Shown one piece after another: positions 1-5,155 of a stretch of 5,372 nucleotides of DNA. Both the position numbers and the translations under genes were made by a program. Source of the stretch: Clostridium sp. UBA4108 (lineage in GTDB: Bacteria; Bacillota; Clostridia; Clostridiales; Clostridiaceae); assembly GCA_002381695.1 (NCBI GenBank), contig DFXM01000006.1:79294-84665 (forward strand). The letters are read 5' to 3'. How positions within the stretch are numbered: the first letter of the stretch is position 1; each line of letters opens with the position of its first letter. Under the pieces are notes generated by a model that saw only the letters and a list, made by a program, of their open reading frames with translations, ran no database searches and was not told where the DNA came from.

Positions 1-101
1 AACGGTTTGTGAGTAATAATATGTAATTCATTATCAACACTATATTAAAACAAAGCCAATTATTATAAACTCCTATTAGTATAACATAATTTGAAATAAT
101 C

Positions 102-143
102 CTTATACCCTATAGATTATGGGTTATATAAGTATATTTTTTT
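102..143 (+). terminator. Probable intrinsic terminator of a gene left of the window
   Basis: CTTATACCC (102-110) can pair, with bulges, with the GGG and TATAAG segments of 121-132. The central part forms ACCC/GGGT plus ATA/TAT around a GAT loop. A run of seven T follows at 137-143. Hairpin plus T-run fits a rho-independent terminator for rightward transcription entering from outside the window. The stem is AT-rich and bulged, so this is a moderate call. Positions 1-101 are AT-rich and show no supportable gene. Confidence 0.4.
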
Positions 144-149
144 ACTCTA

Positions 150-178
150 TTGACAATTCTTCTCGTTGTAACTATAAT
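150..178 (+). promoter_or_regulatory. Consensus sigma-A promoter of the Rrf2 regulator gene
   Basis: TTGACA at 150-155 and TATAAT at 173-178 are both perfect consensus hexamers, separated by the optimal 17 nt. Transcription should start near 185, leaving a leader of under 20 nt in which the Shine-Dalgarno (188-193) comes almost at once. Such a strong promoter suits repression by the operator that overlaps its -10 box. Confidence 0.85.
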
Positions 179-187
179 GGTTACAAC
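165..187. promoter_or_regulatory. Palindromic operator O1 over the -10 box, probable Rrf2 autoregulatory site
   Basis: GTTGTAAC (165-172) and GTTACAAC (180-187) are perfect reverse complements separated by 7 nt (TATAATG), and that spacer contains the -10 hexamer. A dimeric regulator bound here would block RNA polymerase. The same half-sites and spacing recur at 706-728 before the dioxygenase gene. Binding by the adjacent Rrf2 protein is inferred from position and recurrence; the dyad itself is directly visible. Confidence 0.78.
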
Positions 188-201
188 AGGAGGAGTTAAA
201 G

Positions 202-630
202 ATGAAGATAAGTAGTAGATTTTCTGTTGCAGTTCATATATTATCAATACTATCTATAGAAAAAGAGAAACTATGTACTTCAGAATGGATTGCTGGCAGT
301 GTAAATACGAATCCGGTAATTATTCGAAGAGTTACTGGAATGTTGAAAAAGGCTGAATTAGTTAATGTAAGTCCTGGAACCGGAGGAGCATATCTTTTAA
401 AGCCTATAGAAAATATTACTCTACTCAGTATATATAAGGCAGTAGATGTAGTGGAAGAAGGTCAGCTTTTTCAAATCCATGAAGAACCAAATCCCAAATG
501 TCCTATAGGTGCTAACATTCAATTTGTGCTAGAAGTTATATTACTTAAAGCGCAAGATGCCATGGAGGATGTGCTAAGAAATGTTACAATGAAGGATATT
601 GTTGAAGGGCTATTAAAAAAGATTGAATAG
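202..630 (+). CDS. Rrf2-family winged-helix transcriptional regulator (YwnA/HypR-like, no Fe-S ligand triad)
   Basis: This 142-aa protein has the usual Rrf2 length and layout: an N-terminal MKISSRFSVAVHIL helix, a helix-turn-helix at about 26-53 with recognition segment NPVIIRRVTGMLKKA, a wing at 57-66 (SPGTGGAYLL), then a dimerisation helix. Cluster-binding Rrf2 proteins such as IscR and NsrR have three clustered cysteines. This one has only Cys25 and Cys100, the latter in a KCPIG motif. That matches the cluster-free, thiol-sensing branch, for example HypR of Staphylococcus aureus, in which a cysteine at the equivalent CP site forms a redox-sensitive intersubunit disulfide. The ATG at 202 follows AGGAGG (188-193) by 8 nt. 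The gene is monocistronic, with its own consensus promoter overlapped by a palindrome, which implies autorepression. The same palindrome precedes the dioxygenase gene, its likely target. The inducing signal is unknown; electrophile, quinone or oxidant is my inference. Confidence 0.9.
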   Translation: MKISSRFSVAVHILSILSIEKEKLCTSEWIAGSVNTNPVIIRRVTGMLKKAELVNVSPGTGGAYLLKPIENITLLSIYKAVDVVEEGQLFQIHEEPNPKCPIGANIQFVLEVILLKAQDAMEDVLRNVTMKDIVEGLLKKIE

Positions 631-652
631 AATTTATTCAACTTTTTTAATA
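611..652 (+). terminator. Strong intrinsic terminator of the Rrf2 gene, possibly bidirectional
   Basis: TATTAAAAAAG (611-621) pairs with CTTTTTTAATA (642-652), and TTGAATA (623-629) pairs with TATTCAA (635-641). Only A622 is bulged and the loop is GAATT, giving an 18-bp stem. The A-tract/stem/T-tract symmetry (T run 643-648) is typical of intrinsic terminators that can work in both directions. The left arm lies inside the last codons of the regulator gene. It separates the regulator from the dioxygenase unit, which therefore needs its own promoter. Confidence 0.7.
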
Positions 653-704
653 ATCATGTAGCTATACTAATTACCTGAAGATGTCGACATTATTTTTTTA
701 TCCC

Positions 705-729
705 AGTTGTAACTGTTATGGTTACAGCT
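705..729. promoter_or_regulatory. Palindromic operator O2 before the dioxygenase-DsbA operon
   Basis: GTTGTAAC (706-713) and GTTACAGC (721-728) are separated by 7 nt. They copy the operator at 165-187 with one changed base in the right half, and the dyad extends by an A-T pair at 705/729. The recurrence links the regulator to the downstream dioxygenase and oxidoreductase genes. The promoter here is less clear. TCGACA (684-689) with TGTAAC (708-713) at 18 nt is one possibility; a -10 in the spacer (TGTTAT, 714-719), by analogy with the first site, is another. In both cases the palindrome covers the -10 region. Confidence 0.75.
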
Positions 730-768
730 TGAGCGTAAAATAAAATTAAATTCAAAGAATGATTATTT

Positions 769-843
769 ATGAAAATAGCATTAATTACAGAAACTAGAAG
801 CGAAACTAAGTTTTTTCGCAGAAGGTTTACATTGTGTTATTAA
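769..843 (+). pseudogene. Possible 24-codon relic or leader peptide upstream of the dioxygenase
   Basis: ATG at 769 opens a frame beginning MKIALITETRSETK, which ends at TAA (841-843), eight bases before the dioxygenase Shine-Dalgarno. The first residues look like the initial beta-strand of a Rossmann-type or RpiB/LacA-like sugar-phosphate isomerase. The rest (FFRRRFTLCY) does not continue such a fold. No convincing ribosome site precedes it. It may be the 5' stump of a gene lost by deletion, a short leader peptide, or chance. A weak hairpin (GCGAAA 800-805 with TTTCGC 814-819) lies inside it. Confidence 0.2.
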
Positions 844-864
844 TTTACTTGGAGGTGCTTAAAA

Positions 865-1641
865 ATGAATAAAAAAATGCCTGTACTATTTATTTCACAT
901 GGAAGTCCTATGAATGCACTGTTAAATAATTCATACACAGAAGCTATTAGTAAATGGACTGAAAATATACCAAAGCCAGAAGCAATTTTAGTAATTTCTG
1001 CTCATTGGGAAACCAATGGTACCTTTATTACAGCTTCTGATGCGCCTAATCAGATTTACGATTTTTATGGGTTTCCTAAAGAGCTATACAATCTTAAATA
1101 TAATCCAACTGGAGCTAAAAAATATGCTGAAATAGCAGCTGAAGAACTTAAGGATGACAATGTTATGCTCACTGAAGAATGGGGTTTAGATCATGGTGCT
1201 TGGAGTATACTAACCCATATGTATCCTAAAGCAGATATCCCCGTATTTCAAATGAGCTTAAACCGATTGGGTGATGAAAATTATCATTATAACCTCGGTA
1301 AAAAACTATCTACCCTTAGAGAAAAAGGTATATTAATAATAGCTAGCGGAAATATAGTGCATAATCTAGGCAAGATGAATTATGAAATGAATTCAACTCC
1401 ATTTAATTGGGCCAGTGAATTTGATAATTATATTTCAGATGCTGTAAAGAATAGAACGCATCATAAACTCATATCCTATGAAGGTCTAGGGGAAATTGCT
1501 AAATTATCCGTACCTACTAAAGAACATTATCTTCCATTGCTTTATATAGCTGCCTTGCAGGAACAATGGGATAAAGTCAATTTTATATATAGTGGTATAC
1601 AGCATGGTTCTATGTCCATGACCAGTATACAAATAGGTTAA
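865..1641 (+). CDS. ygiD: LigB-family class III extradiol dioxygenase (4,5-DOPA dioxygenase/YgiD-like)
   Basis: At 258 aa this is full length for the family. Conserved active-site motifs are in order: SHGSP with His12, ISAHWE with His47, GLDHGAW with Asp109-His110, SGNIVHNL with His166, and VPTKEHYLPLLY with His221. In the family, the equivalents of His12, His47 and His221 bind the metal, and the other histidines assist catalysis. Members open catechol rings such as L-DOPA with O2 at the 4,5 position; the natural bacterial substrate is usually unknown. There is no signal peptide, so it is cytoplasmic. The ATG follows GGAGG (851-855) by 9 nt. The thiol oxidoreductase gene follows after 19 nt, in one operon. 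The palindrome at 706-728 suggests control by the Rrf2 protein upstream. A role in removing catechols, quinones or oxygen is inferred from context. The family call is secure; the substrate is not. Confidence 0.92.
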   Translation: MNKKMPVLFISHGSPMNALLNNSYTEAISKWTENIPKPEAILVISAHWETNGTFITASDAPNQIYDFYGFPKELYNLKYNPTGAKKYAEIAAEELKDDNVMLTEEWGLDHGAWSILTHMYPKADIPVFQMSLNRLGDENYHYNLGKKLSTLREKGILIIASGNIVHNLGKMNYEMNSTPFNWASEFDNYISDAVKNRTHHKLISYEGLGEIAKLSVPTKEHYLPLLYIAALQEQWDKVNFIYSGIQHGSMSMTSIQIG

Positions 1642-1660
1642 AACTTAGGAGGAATAAAAT

Positions 1661-2305
1661 ATGAAAACTAAAATATATTACGTTATGGATACTATGTGTG
1701 GATGGTGCTATGGTTTTAGTGATGTGATAACTAAAATACAAGAAAAATATAAAGATGTTTATGATTTTAACATTTTACCTGGAGGAATGTGGACCGGTGA
1801 TAATGTTAAAACCATGAACCACAGTTTAGGTAATTATATAAAAGGTCACAATGTGAAAATAGAGCAATTAACTGGTAAGAACTTTGGAGAAGGATTCAAT
1901 AAAAATATATTAGAGAGCACTTCTGTAGTTTTAGATAGCTTTCCTGGGGCAAAAGCCGTGGTTTTAATCCAAAAAATGAAGAAGGAAGCAGCCTTTAATT
2001 TTCTTAAGAAAATTCAAGAAGCCCTTTTCGTTGAAGGAAAGGATATGAACAAACTAGAGGTATATGCTGAAATAGCTAAAAGTTTTAATATATCTAGAGC
2101 TGAATTTGAGAAGGAATTTCTCTCAGAAGCCTTAACTCAAGAGACTTTAAAAAAATTTGAAATGGTAGCCTCATTAAATGTAGCAAGCTTTCCAACAGTT
2201 ATTTCAGTAGAAGGCAATAAAGGAACCATAATATCACAAGGCTATAGTAGCTTTGAGGATCTAGACAGAATTCTTTCCTCTTCAGTTAATAAATCTTTTA
2301 TATAA
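1661..2305 (+). CDS. Cytoplasmic DsbA-family thiol oxidoreductase (FrnE-like)
   Basis: This 214-aa thioredoxin-fold protein has a DsbA-type helical insertion. The first strand (KIYYVMD) leads to the active-site motif Cys13-Gly-Trp-Cys16 at the start of helix 1. The middle third (about 45-165) is helical, with PGGMW at 40-44. The cis-proline loop SFPTV has Pro178 facing the active site, and the C-terminal part (SQGYSSFEDLDRIL) matches the last strand and helix. No signal peptide or lipobox precedes the CxxC motif, so it should act in the cytoplasm, like FrnE-type disulfide isomerases, rather than in envelope oxidative folding. AGGAGG (1647-1652) lies 8 nt before the ATG, and the gene is 19 nt after the dioxygenase, so co-expression is likely. 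A plausible role is repair or reduction of thiols modified by quinones or oxidants, but the partner is unknown. An HCCA-isomerase/kappa-GST relative is less likely, because both active-site cysteines are present. Confidence 0.85.
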   Translation: MKTKIYYVMDTMCGWCYGFSDVITKIQEKYKDVYDFNILPGGMWTGDNVKTMNHSLGNYIKGHNVKIEQLTGKNFGEGFNKNILESTSVVLDSFPGAKAVVLIQKMKKEAAFNFLKKIQEALFVEGKDMNKLEVYAEIAKSFNISRAEFEKEFLSEALTQETLKKFEMVASLNVASFPTVISVEGNKGTIISQGYSSFEDLDRILSSSVNKSFI

Positions 2306-2335
2306 ACTACAAAAAAATATTGCTTTACTTTACTA

Positions 2336-2586
2336 GAATTATGAAAATTCTCTGCAATGACTTGCAAGAAGAAGTGAAGAAGTTATTTAAATTTGATTTT
2401 AGAAATTCTTCTTTTGAATAGATAAAATTCTCGTAAGCTTGTCAGGACGACAAGCTAGCGAACCTGAGACAGGACGTCGAATGTGAGCGTTAGAGAATTT
2501 TAGCTGAGCAAAAGATTAGAATTTCTTAATCAAATTTATTGCTTTAAACTCTTATTGCAAGCCATGGAAGAGAATTTTCATAATTC
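2336..2586. repeat. 251-bp near-complete inverted repeat, MITE-like element or structured RNA
   Basis: The ends are perfect 18-bp inverted repeats (2336-2353 with 2569-2586). Further pairing continues inward: CTTGCAA 2361-2367 with 2555-2561, TAAATTTGATT 2388-2398 with 2528-2538, AGAAATTCT 2401-2409 with 2518-2526, and TAAAATTCTC 2423-2432 with 2493-2502. Only about 60 nt at the tip lie outside this. CTA flanks both ends (2333-2335 and 2587-2589), a possible 3-bp target duplication. No credible coding frame is present. It lies exactly between the stops of two converging units, where it would also act as a large bidirectional terminator hairpin. A non-autonomous mobile palindrome is the best reading. 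Copy number elsewhere in the genome cannot be judged from one window. Confidence 0.75.
2433..2492 (+). other. Apical domain of the palindrome: twin hairpins with identical AGGAC loops
   Basis: AGCTTGTC (2436-2443) pairs with GACAAGCT (2449-2456) around the loop AGGAC (2444-2448). GAC (2468-2470) pairs with GTC (2476-2478) around a second AGGAC (2471-2475). The second stem extends through tandem G-A mismatches (2466-2467 against 2479-2480) and further pairs to 2462/2484. CTAGCG (2455-2460) can pair with CGTTAG (2488-2493) with one G-U wobble. This domain is clearly GC-richer than its AT-rich arms, suggesting that a specific structure is kept. The function is unknown. Confidence 0.55.
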
Positions 2587-2599
2587 CTATATATTTAAA

Positions 2600-3136
2600 T
2601 TATTTTAACCCTTCCTTTAAGTCATAAATAAATTCCTTTGCAAATTCTTGCTGCTTTAAATAAACAGCCTGTGCTTCTGGCATATAGCAAACCCCTTTAC
2701 CTAATATATTATCTTCTATATATTTAATAGTTTGTTCTAATGTTTGTCCTCTAACAGACCCAACTATTAATGATTTGACAATTAGATAGGTTTTTCCCCC
2801 TTCAATCATATGTGCATCATGAAGAATTTTACCCTCCAATGTGATAGCTTCCTCATCCTTCTGTGATTCCCAGGAGGCCTTAATAACTCTATCTATGGCA
2901 TCACTGGAGACTCCTTGTGCTTTTAGCCAGTGAACTACATTTTTTTCATTACTATAAATAAAGCCATGAAAATATGCAGCATATGTTAAAACTTCCATAT
3001 CTACATCATAGTCGCATGTCTTTAATAACTTTTCAACATATTTTAATACCCTATCTATGTGAGATAAATTGTGCATTATATCTTTATTTTCATAGTATGG
3101 TTTAACGAAATCTAAAAGATTATCTATATTTATCAT
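2600..3136 (-). CDS. HD-domain-like protein with degenerate metal site (HD to HG)
   Basis: This 178-aa all-helical protein has the outline of small HD-superfamily phosphohydrolases: HNLSHIDRVLKYV (His22, His26), YAAYFHGFIYSNE (about 53-64), and LEGKILHDAHMIEGG (about 100-114, Asp107). Where active members have the His-Asp doublet, this one has His57-Gly58. The Gly codon is GGC (2963-2965), one base from an Asp codon. The usual helix ending in a ligand histidine reads VIKASWES, without His. It may be a non-catalytic or altered-metal member. The change could be typical of a clostridial subfamily and not a recent mutation. AGGAGG (CCTCCT at 3143-3148) lies 6 nt before the ATG. It follows the ferritin-like gene on the same strand after a 114-nt gap, so co-transcription is possible but not certain. 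The substrate, perhaps a nucleotide if any, is unknown. Confidence 0.7.
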   Translation of the reverse strand: MINIDNLLDFVKPYYENKDIMHNLSHIDRVLKYVEKLLKTCDYDVDMEVLTYAAYFHGFIYSNEKNVVHWLKAQGVSSDAIDRVIKASWESQKDEEAITLEGKILHDAHMIEGGKTYLIVKSLIVGSVRGQTLEQTIKYIEDNILGKGVCYMPEAQAVYLKQQEFAKEFIYDLKEGLK

Positions 3137-3205
3137 ATTGTACCTCCTTTAAAAATTCTTTTGTATAAATTTAAAGCTTCTTTATATTATCCATTAAAAT
3201 GTAGA

Positions 3206-3237
3206 TTAGGTGTAGCAATCACAGTTACTCGTCCTAA
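3206..3237 (-). other. Possible leader hairpin before the HD-like gene
   Basis: Read on the - strand, TTAGG (3233-3237) can pair with CCTAA (3206-3210), and inside it GTAAC can pair with GCTAC with one mismatch. No long U-tract follows on the - strand, so it is a weak terminator or a leader structure at best. The segment also resembles the Rrf2 operator: TGTAGC-N7-GTTACT on the + strand (3211-3229), against TGTAAC-N7-GTTACA at the two strong sites. Confidence 0.25.
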
Positions 3238-3250
3238 AATGTATTTTTTA

Positions 3251-3706
3251 TTATCTCATATCCTTTAACATTGAATATAAATAAATGAATCTTCCAAAGT
3301 GTTCTTGCTCATCTGTAATAATCTCAAATAACTCATCTCTCATTTGTCTATTTATTAGCATTGAATAAATTTTTCTATAAAGTTCTACAGCTTCACTTTC
3401 TCCTTCAATACTACTCTGAACCGCTTCCATAAGTGTACCATATTGTTCAATATTAGTTGGTATTGGAATATCTATCTTCTCTCCTGTAAGTTCATAATAT
3501 ATTTTTTGAAACATTTCATAATGCTTTACCTCATCATCATAAGCGAATTTTATCTGTTTTTTTACCATAGGGTCATTAGTCATTTTCATCATCATCTGAT
3601 ATTTCACTCTATCATGTCTTTCATCTTTCATTGCCTCTACTAGTAAATCCTCTAAGGACTGAGCTCTAAAGGACTTAAATCTTCCTAAATCATTATTGTA
3701 ATACAA
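3251..3706 (-). CDS. Ferritin-like diiron four-helix-bundle protein (rubrerythrin-related, no rubredoxin domain)
   Basis: This 151-aa protein is almost wholly helical with a ferritin-like pattern of metal-binding carboxylates: helix A with DERHD (Glu29), helix B with DDEVKHYEMF (Glu59-x-x-His62), a loop ending in IPIPTNIEQYG, helix C with SIEGESEAVELY (Glu101 and Glu105 candidates), and helix D with TDEQEHFGRF (Glu133-x-x-His136). Two ExxH motifs in separate helices are the hallmark of a diiron site in the rubrerythrin/ferritin superfamily. There is no CxxC rubredoxin module, so an electron donor would have to be another protein. Related proteins reduce peroxide or handle iron; which applies here is unknown. 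The start is TTG at 3706-3704 (CAA on the + strand), supported by AGGAGG (CCTCCT at 3715-3720) 8 nt upstream. No in-frame ATG matches this fit. Confidence 0.8.
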   Translation of the reverse strand: MYYNNDLGRFKSFRAQSLEDLLVEAMKDERHDRVKYQMMMKMTNDPMVKKQIKFAYDDEVKHYEMFQKIYYELTGEKIDIPIPTNIEQYGTLMEAVQSSIEGESEAVELYRKIYSMLINRQMRDELFEIITDEQEHFGRFIYLYSMLKDMR

Positions 3707-3750
3707 AATATATTCCTCCTAAATATCTTCCTACATACTTCAAAATATGA

Positions 3751-3776
3751 ATAATCTTTTGATTATGTGAATTATA
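3751..3776 (-). promoter_or_regulatory. Candidate -10 box and dyad before the ferritin-like gene
   Basis: On the - strand a perfect TATAAT lies at 3776-3771. No good -35 is seen at 16-18 nt, so it may be weak or need an activator. Just downstream, covering the expected start site, is the dyad ATAATC-TTTT-GATTAT (3751-3766), a candidate operator or small 5' hairpin. No match to a complete Fur or PerR box was found. Both elements could arise by chance in DNA this AT-rich. Confidence 0.35.
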
Positions 3777-3906
3777 TTATTATTTCTAAAAATATATTTT
3801 GAAAACATCTGATATCTTAGCTCAAATAATGATTGAATATTTCCTTGTGGTAGAAATAACTATATATTTTAATTTTTTGTCATTTAACCATAACACTACT
3901 TCTATT

Positions 3907-4473
3907 TTAAAATTTCCAAAAATAAATTATTCTCGGGCCTTTAGATACTCTGTCACCAGTTCTAGGTATCTTAATTACCTTAACAGGCTTTACATTTAGA
4001 GTCCATTCCGAAATTATCTTCTCATCAATCATATGATGCTCAGGATAATTAGCATTATCTTTTGGACAATCCCATAAATAAGGGAAACTTAATATAGCCA
4101 TTTTAGAGGTTCTCATAACCTCCTTAAATGCCTCTTTTTGATGTCCATCTAAATGTTCCCAGACTTGTAATGCAATGAACAAATCATACTGTTTATCCTT
4201 TATTGGCCAAGGAGTCACTGTAGCATCATGTTCATATTCTTTGGAGATATTCCCTTCAGGTCTTCCCCACACATCATTATCAGGTTTAACCATAATATCG
4301 CAATTCTTTACTATAGTTTGAAAGGCTGGACCTAACTCTAGTACTTTATTAATACCTTCATTATCTTTTATAATGTTTATTACTTCACTAAAGTAAGCCC
4401 ATCTACCTTCATAATACTTACCAAGAGAACCGTTTATAAGTTGTTGAAAATCAAAATAATTCATTAAATCCAT
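3907..4473 (-). CDS. Class I SAM-dependent methyltransferase-like protein, degenerate motif I
   Basis: From the ATG at 4473 the product is 188 aa, short but acceptable for a minimal methyltransferase fold. KVLELGPAF at 43-51 matches motif I, although the usual glycine-rich ExGxGxG is reduced to ELGPA. EYEHDATVTPWPIKDKQYDLFIALQVWEHL (79-108, written here in segments: EHDATVTPWPI then QYDLFIALQVWEHL) carries the acidic residue and the D/W..EHL region typical of Methyltransf_11-type proteins. MAILSFPYLW (125-134) fits the following strand. Acceptor substrate is unknown. A TTG frame extends upstream to 4485, but GAGGT (4479-4483) lies 5 nt before ATG 4473 and would fall inside that extension, so ATG 4473 is chosen. 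It lies 43 nt after the DJ-1-like gene on the same strand and is probably co-transcribed. The odd motif I leaves open whether it still binds SAM. Confidence 0.65.
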   Translation of the reverse strand: MDLMNYFDFQQLINGSLGKYYEGRWAYFSEVINIIKDNEGINKVLELGPAFQTIVKNCDIMVKPDNDVWGRPEGNISKEYEHDATVTPWPIKDKQYDLFIALQVWEHLDGHQKEAFKEVMRTSKMAILSFPYLWDCPKDNANYPEHHMIDEKIISEWTLNVKPVKVIKIPRTGDRVSKGPRIIYFWKF

Positions 4474-4516
4474 AAAGCACCTCAAATAAATTTATAATAT
4501 TTTACATTTATAAGTT

Positions 4517-5122
4517 TTATACTAATTTAATACCATGTTCAGGATTCCAATCATATTCCATAATAGTTGCTGTTTTCAAGGCCGTTTCTTTTCCAAGGAT
4601 TCTTTCTAGAATATATAAGGACATATCTATTCCAGCGGATATTCCTGCAGATAATACAATTTTCCCATTATCTATAAATCTAGCCCCTTCTCTAATTTTT
4701 GCACTTGGAGGAGCAATTTCTTTTAAAACCTCTAAGGATAAATGGTGAGTGGTTATTTCTAAATTATCAAGTAAACCAGCCTTTGCCAATAAAAAAGCGC
4801 CTGTACAAACAGAAAGAACTAGTTCTGCATCTTTTGATACTGATTTAATCCAATTAATAATAACAGGATTGTTCATTTCTTTTCTCGATCCTTTTCCACC
4901 GGGAATTAAAATAATATCTGGCTCAGGACAATGAAAAATGCTATAGTGTGGATTTACACTTAATTTATTATAGGTTAGAATTGGCGTTGTTTTTTCTGCC
5001 ACTGTATAAACATTTAGATCTGTATCACGACCTGCAATAGAAAACACCTCCAGAGGACCACAAAAATCAAGAATTTCTACATCCTCAAATATTAAAATTG
5101 CTATGTTTTTAATTTGTTTCAT
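4517..5122 (-). CDS. DJ-1/PfpI-family protein (isonitrile hydratase/ThiJ-like)
   Basis: From the ATG at 5122 the product is 201 aa, close to family length. Motifs in order are: IAILIFEDVEILDFCGPLEV (7-26) with Asp19 in the DxxGP motif, DIILIPGG (69-76), and VLSVCTGAFLLAKAGLL (102-118) with nucleophile-elbow Cys106-Thr107. TTHHLS (124-129), and LSAGISAGIDMSL (157-169) complete the fold. The Asp/Cys/Thr set matches the InhA (isonitrile hydratase) and AraC-N-terminal type of DJ-1 proteins. There is no AraC helix-turn-helix domain, so it is not a GATase1-type activator. The true substrate is unknown; a stress or damage-repair role is also possible. GGAGG (5131-5135 as CCTCC) is 8 nt before this ATG. 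A longer frame to a TTG at 5194 has no ribosome site and runs through the promoter, so it is rejected. The methyltransferase-like gene follows. Confidence 0.85.
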   Translation of the reverse strand: MKQIKNIAILIFEDVEILDFCGPLEVFSIAGRDTDLNVYTVAEKTTPILTYNKLSVNPHYSIFHCPEPDIILIPGGKGSRKEMNNPVIINWIKSVSKDAELVLSVCTGAFLLAKAGLLDNLEITTHHLSLEVLKEIAPPSAKIREGARFIDNGKIVLSAGISAGIDMSLYILERILGKETALKTATIMEYDWNPEHGIKLV

Positions 5123-5155
5123 TGACACACCCTCCATATTTTCATCTTCTTTAAA

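Noticed and set aside
16..60. Fur-box-like AT-rich segment (GATAATGA-like on the - strand) near the left edge
   Set aside because: The two halves do not match as a dyad and no adjacent gene is visible, so it is too weak to call.
2336..2586. Palindrome as simply a transcription terminator
   Set aside because: It may terminate both converging units, but 251 bp with perfect ends, ordered internal pairing and a twin-hairpin tip is far more than a terminator needs. Terminator is kept only as a side role.
3443..3643. A 66-residue + strand frame
   Set aside because: It is antisense to the well-supported ferritin-like gene, has no ribosome site, and its Phe/Ile/His-rich composition is a by-product of the opposite strand.
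3799..3999. A 66-residue + strand frame
   Set aside because: It overlaps the 3' end of the methyltransferase-like gene on the other strand, has no Shine-Dalgarno and resembles no known protein.
4474..4485. Four-codon extension of the methyltransferase-like protein to a TTG
   Set aside because: The Shine-Dalgarno GAGGT lies inside the extension and fits ATG 4473 instead.
4749..4934. A 61-residue + strand frame
   Set aside because: It lies wholly antisense within the DJ-1-like gene and has no ribosome site.
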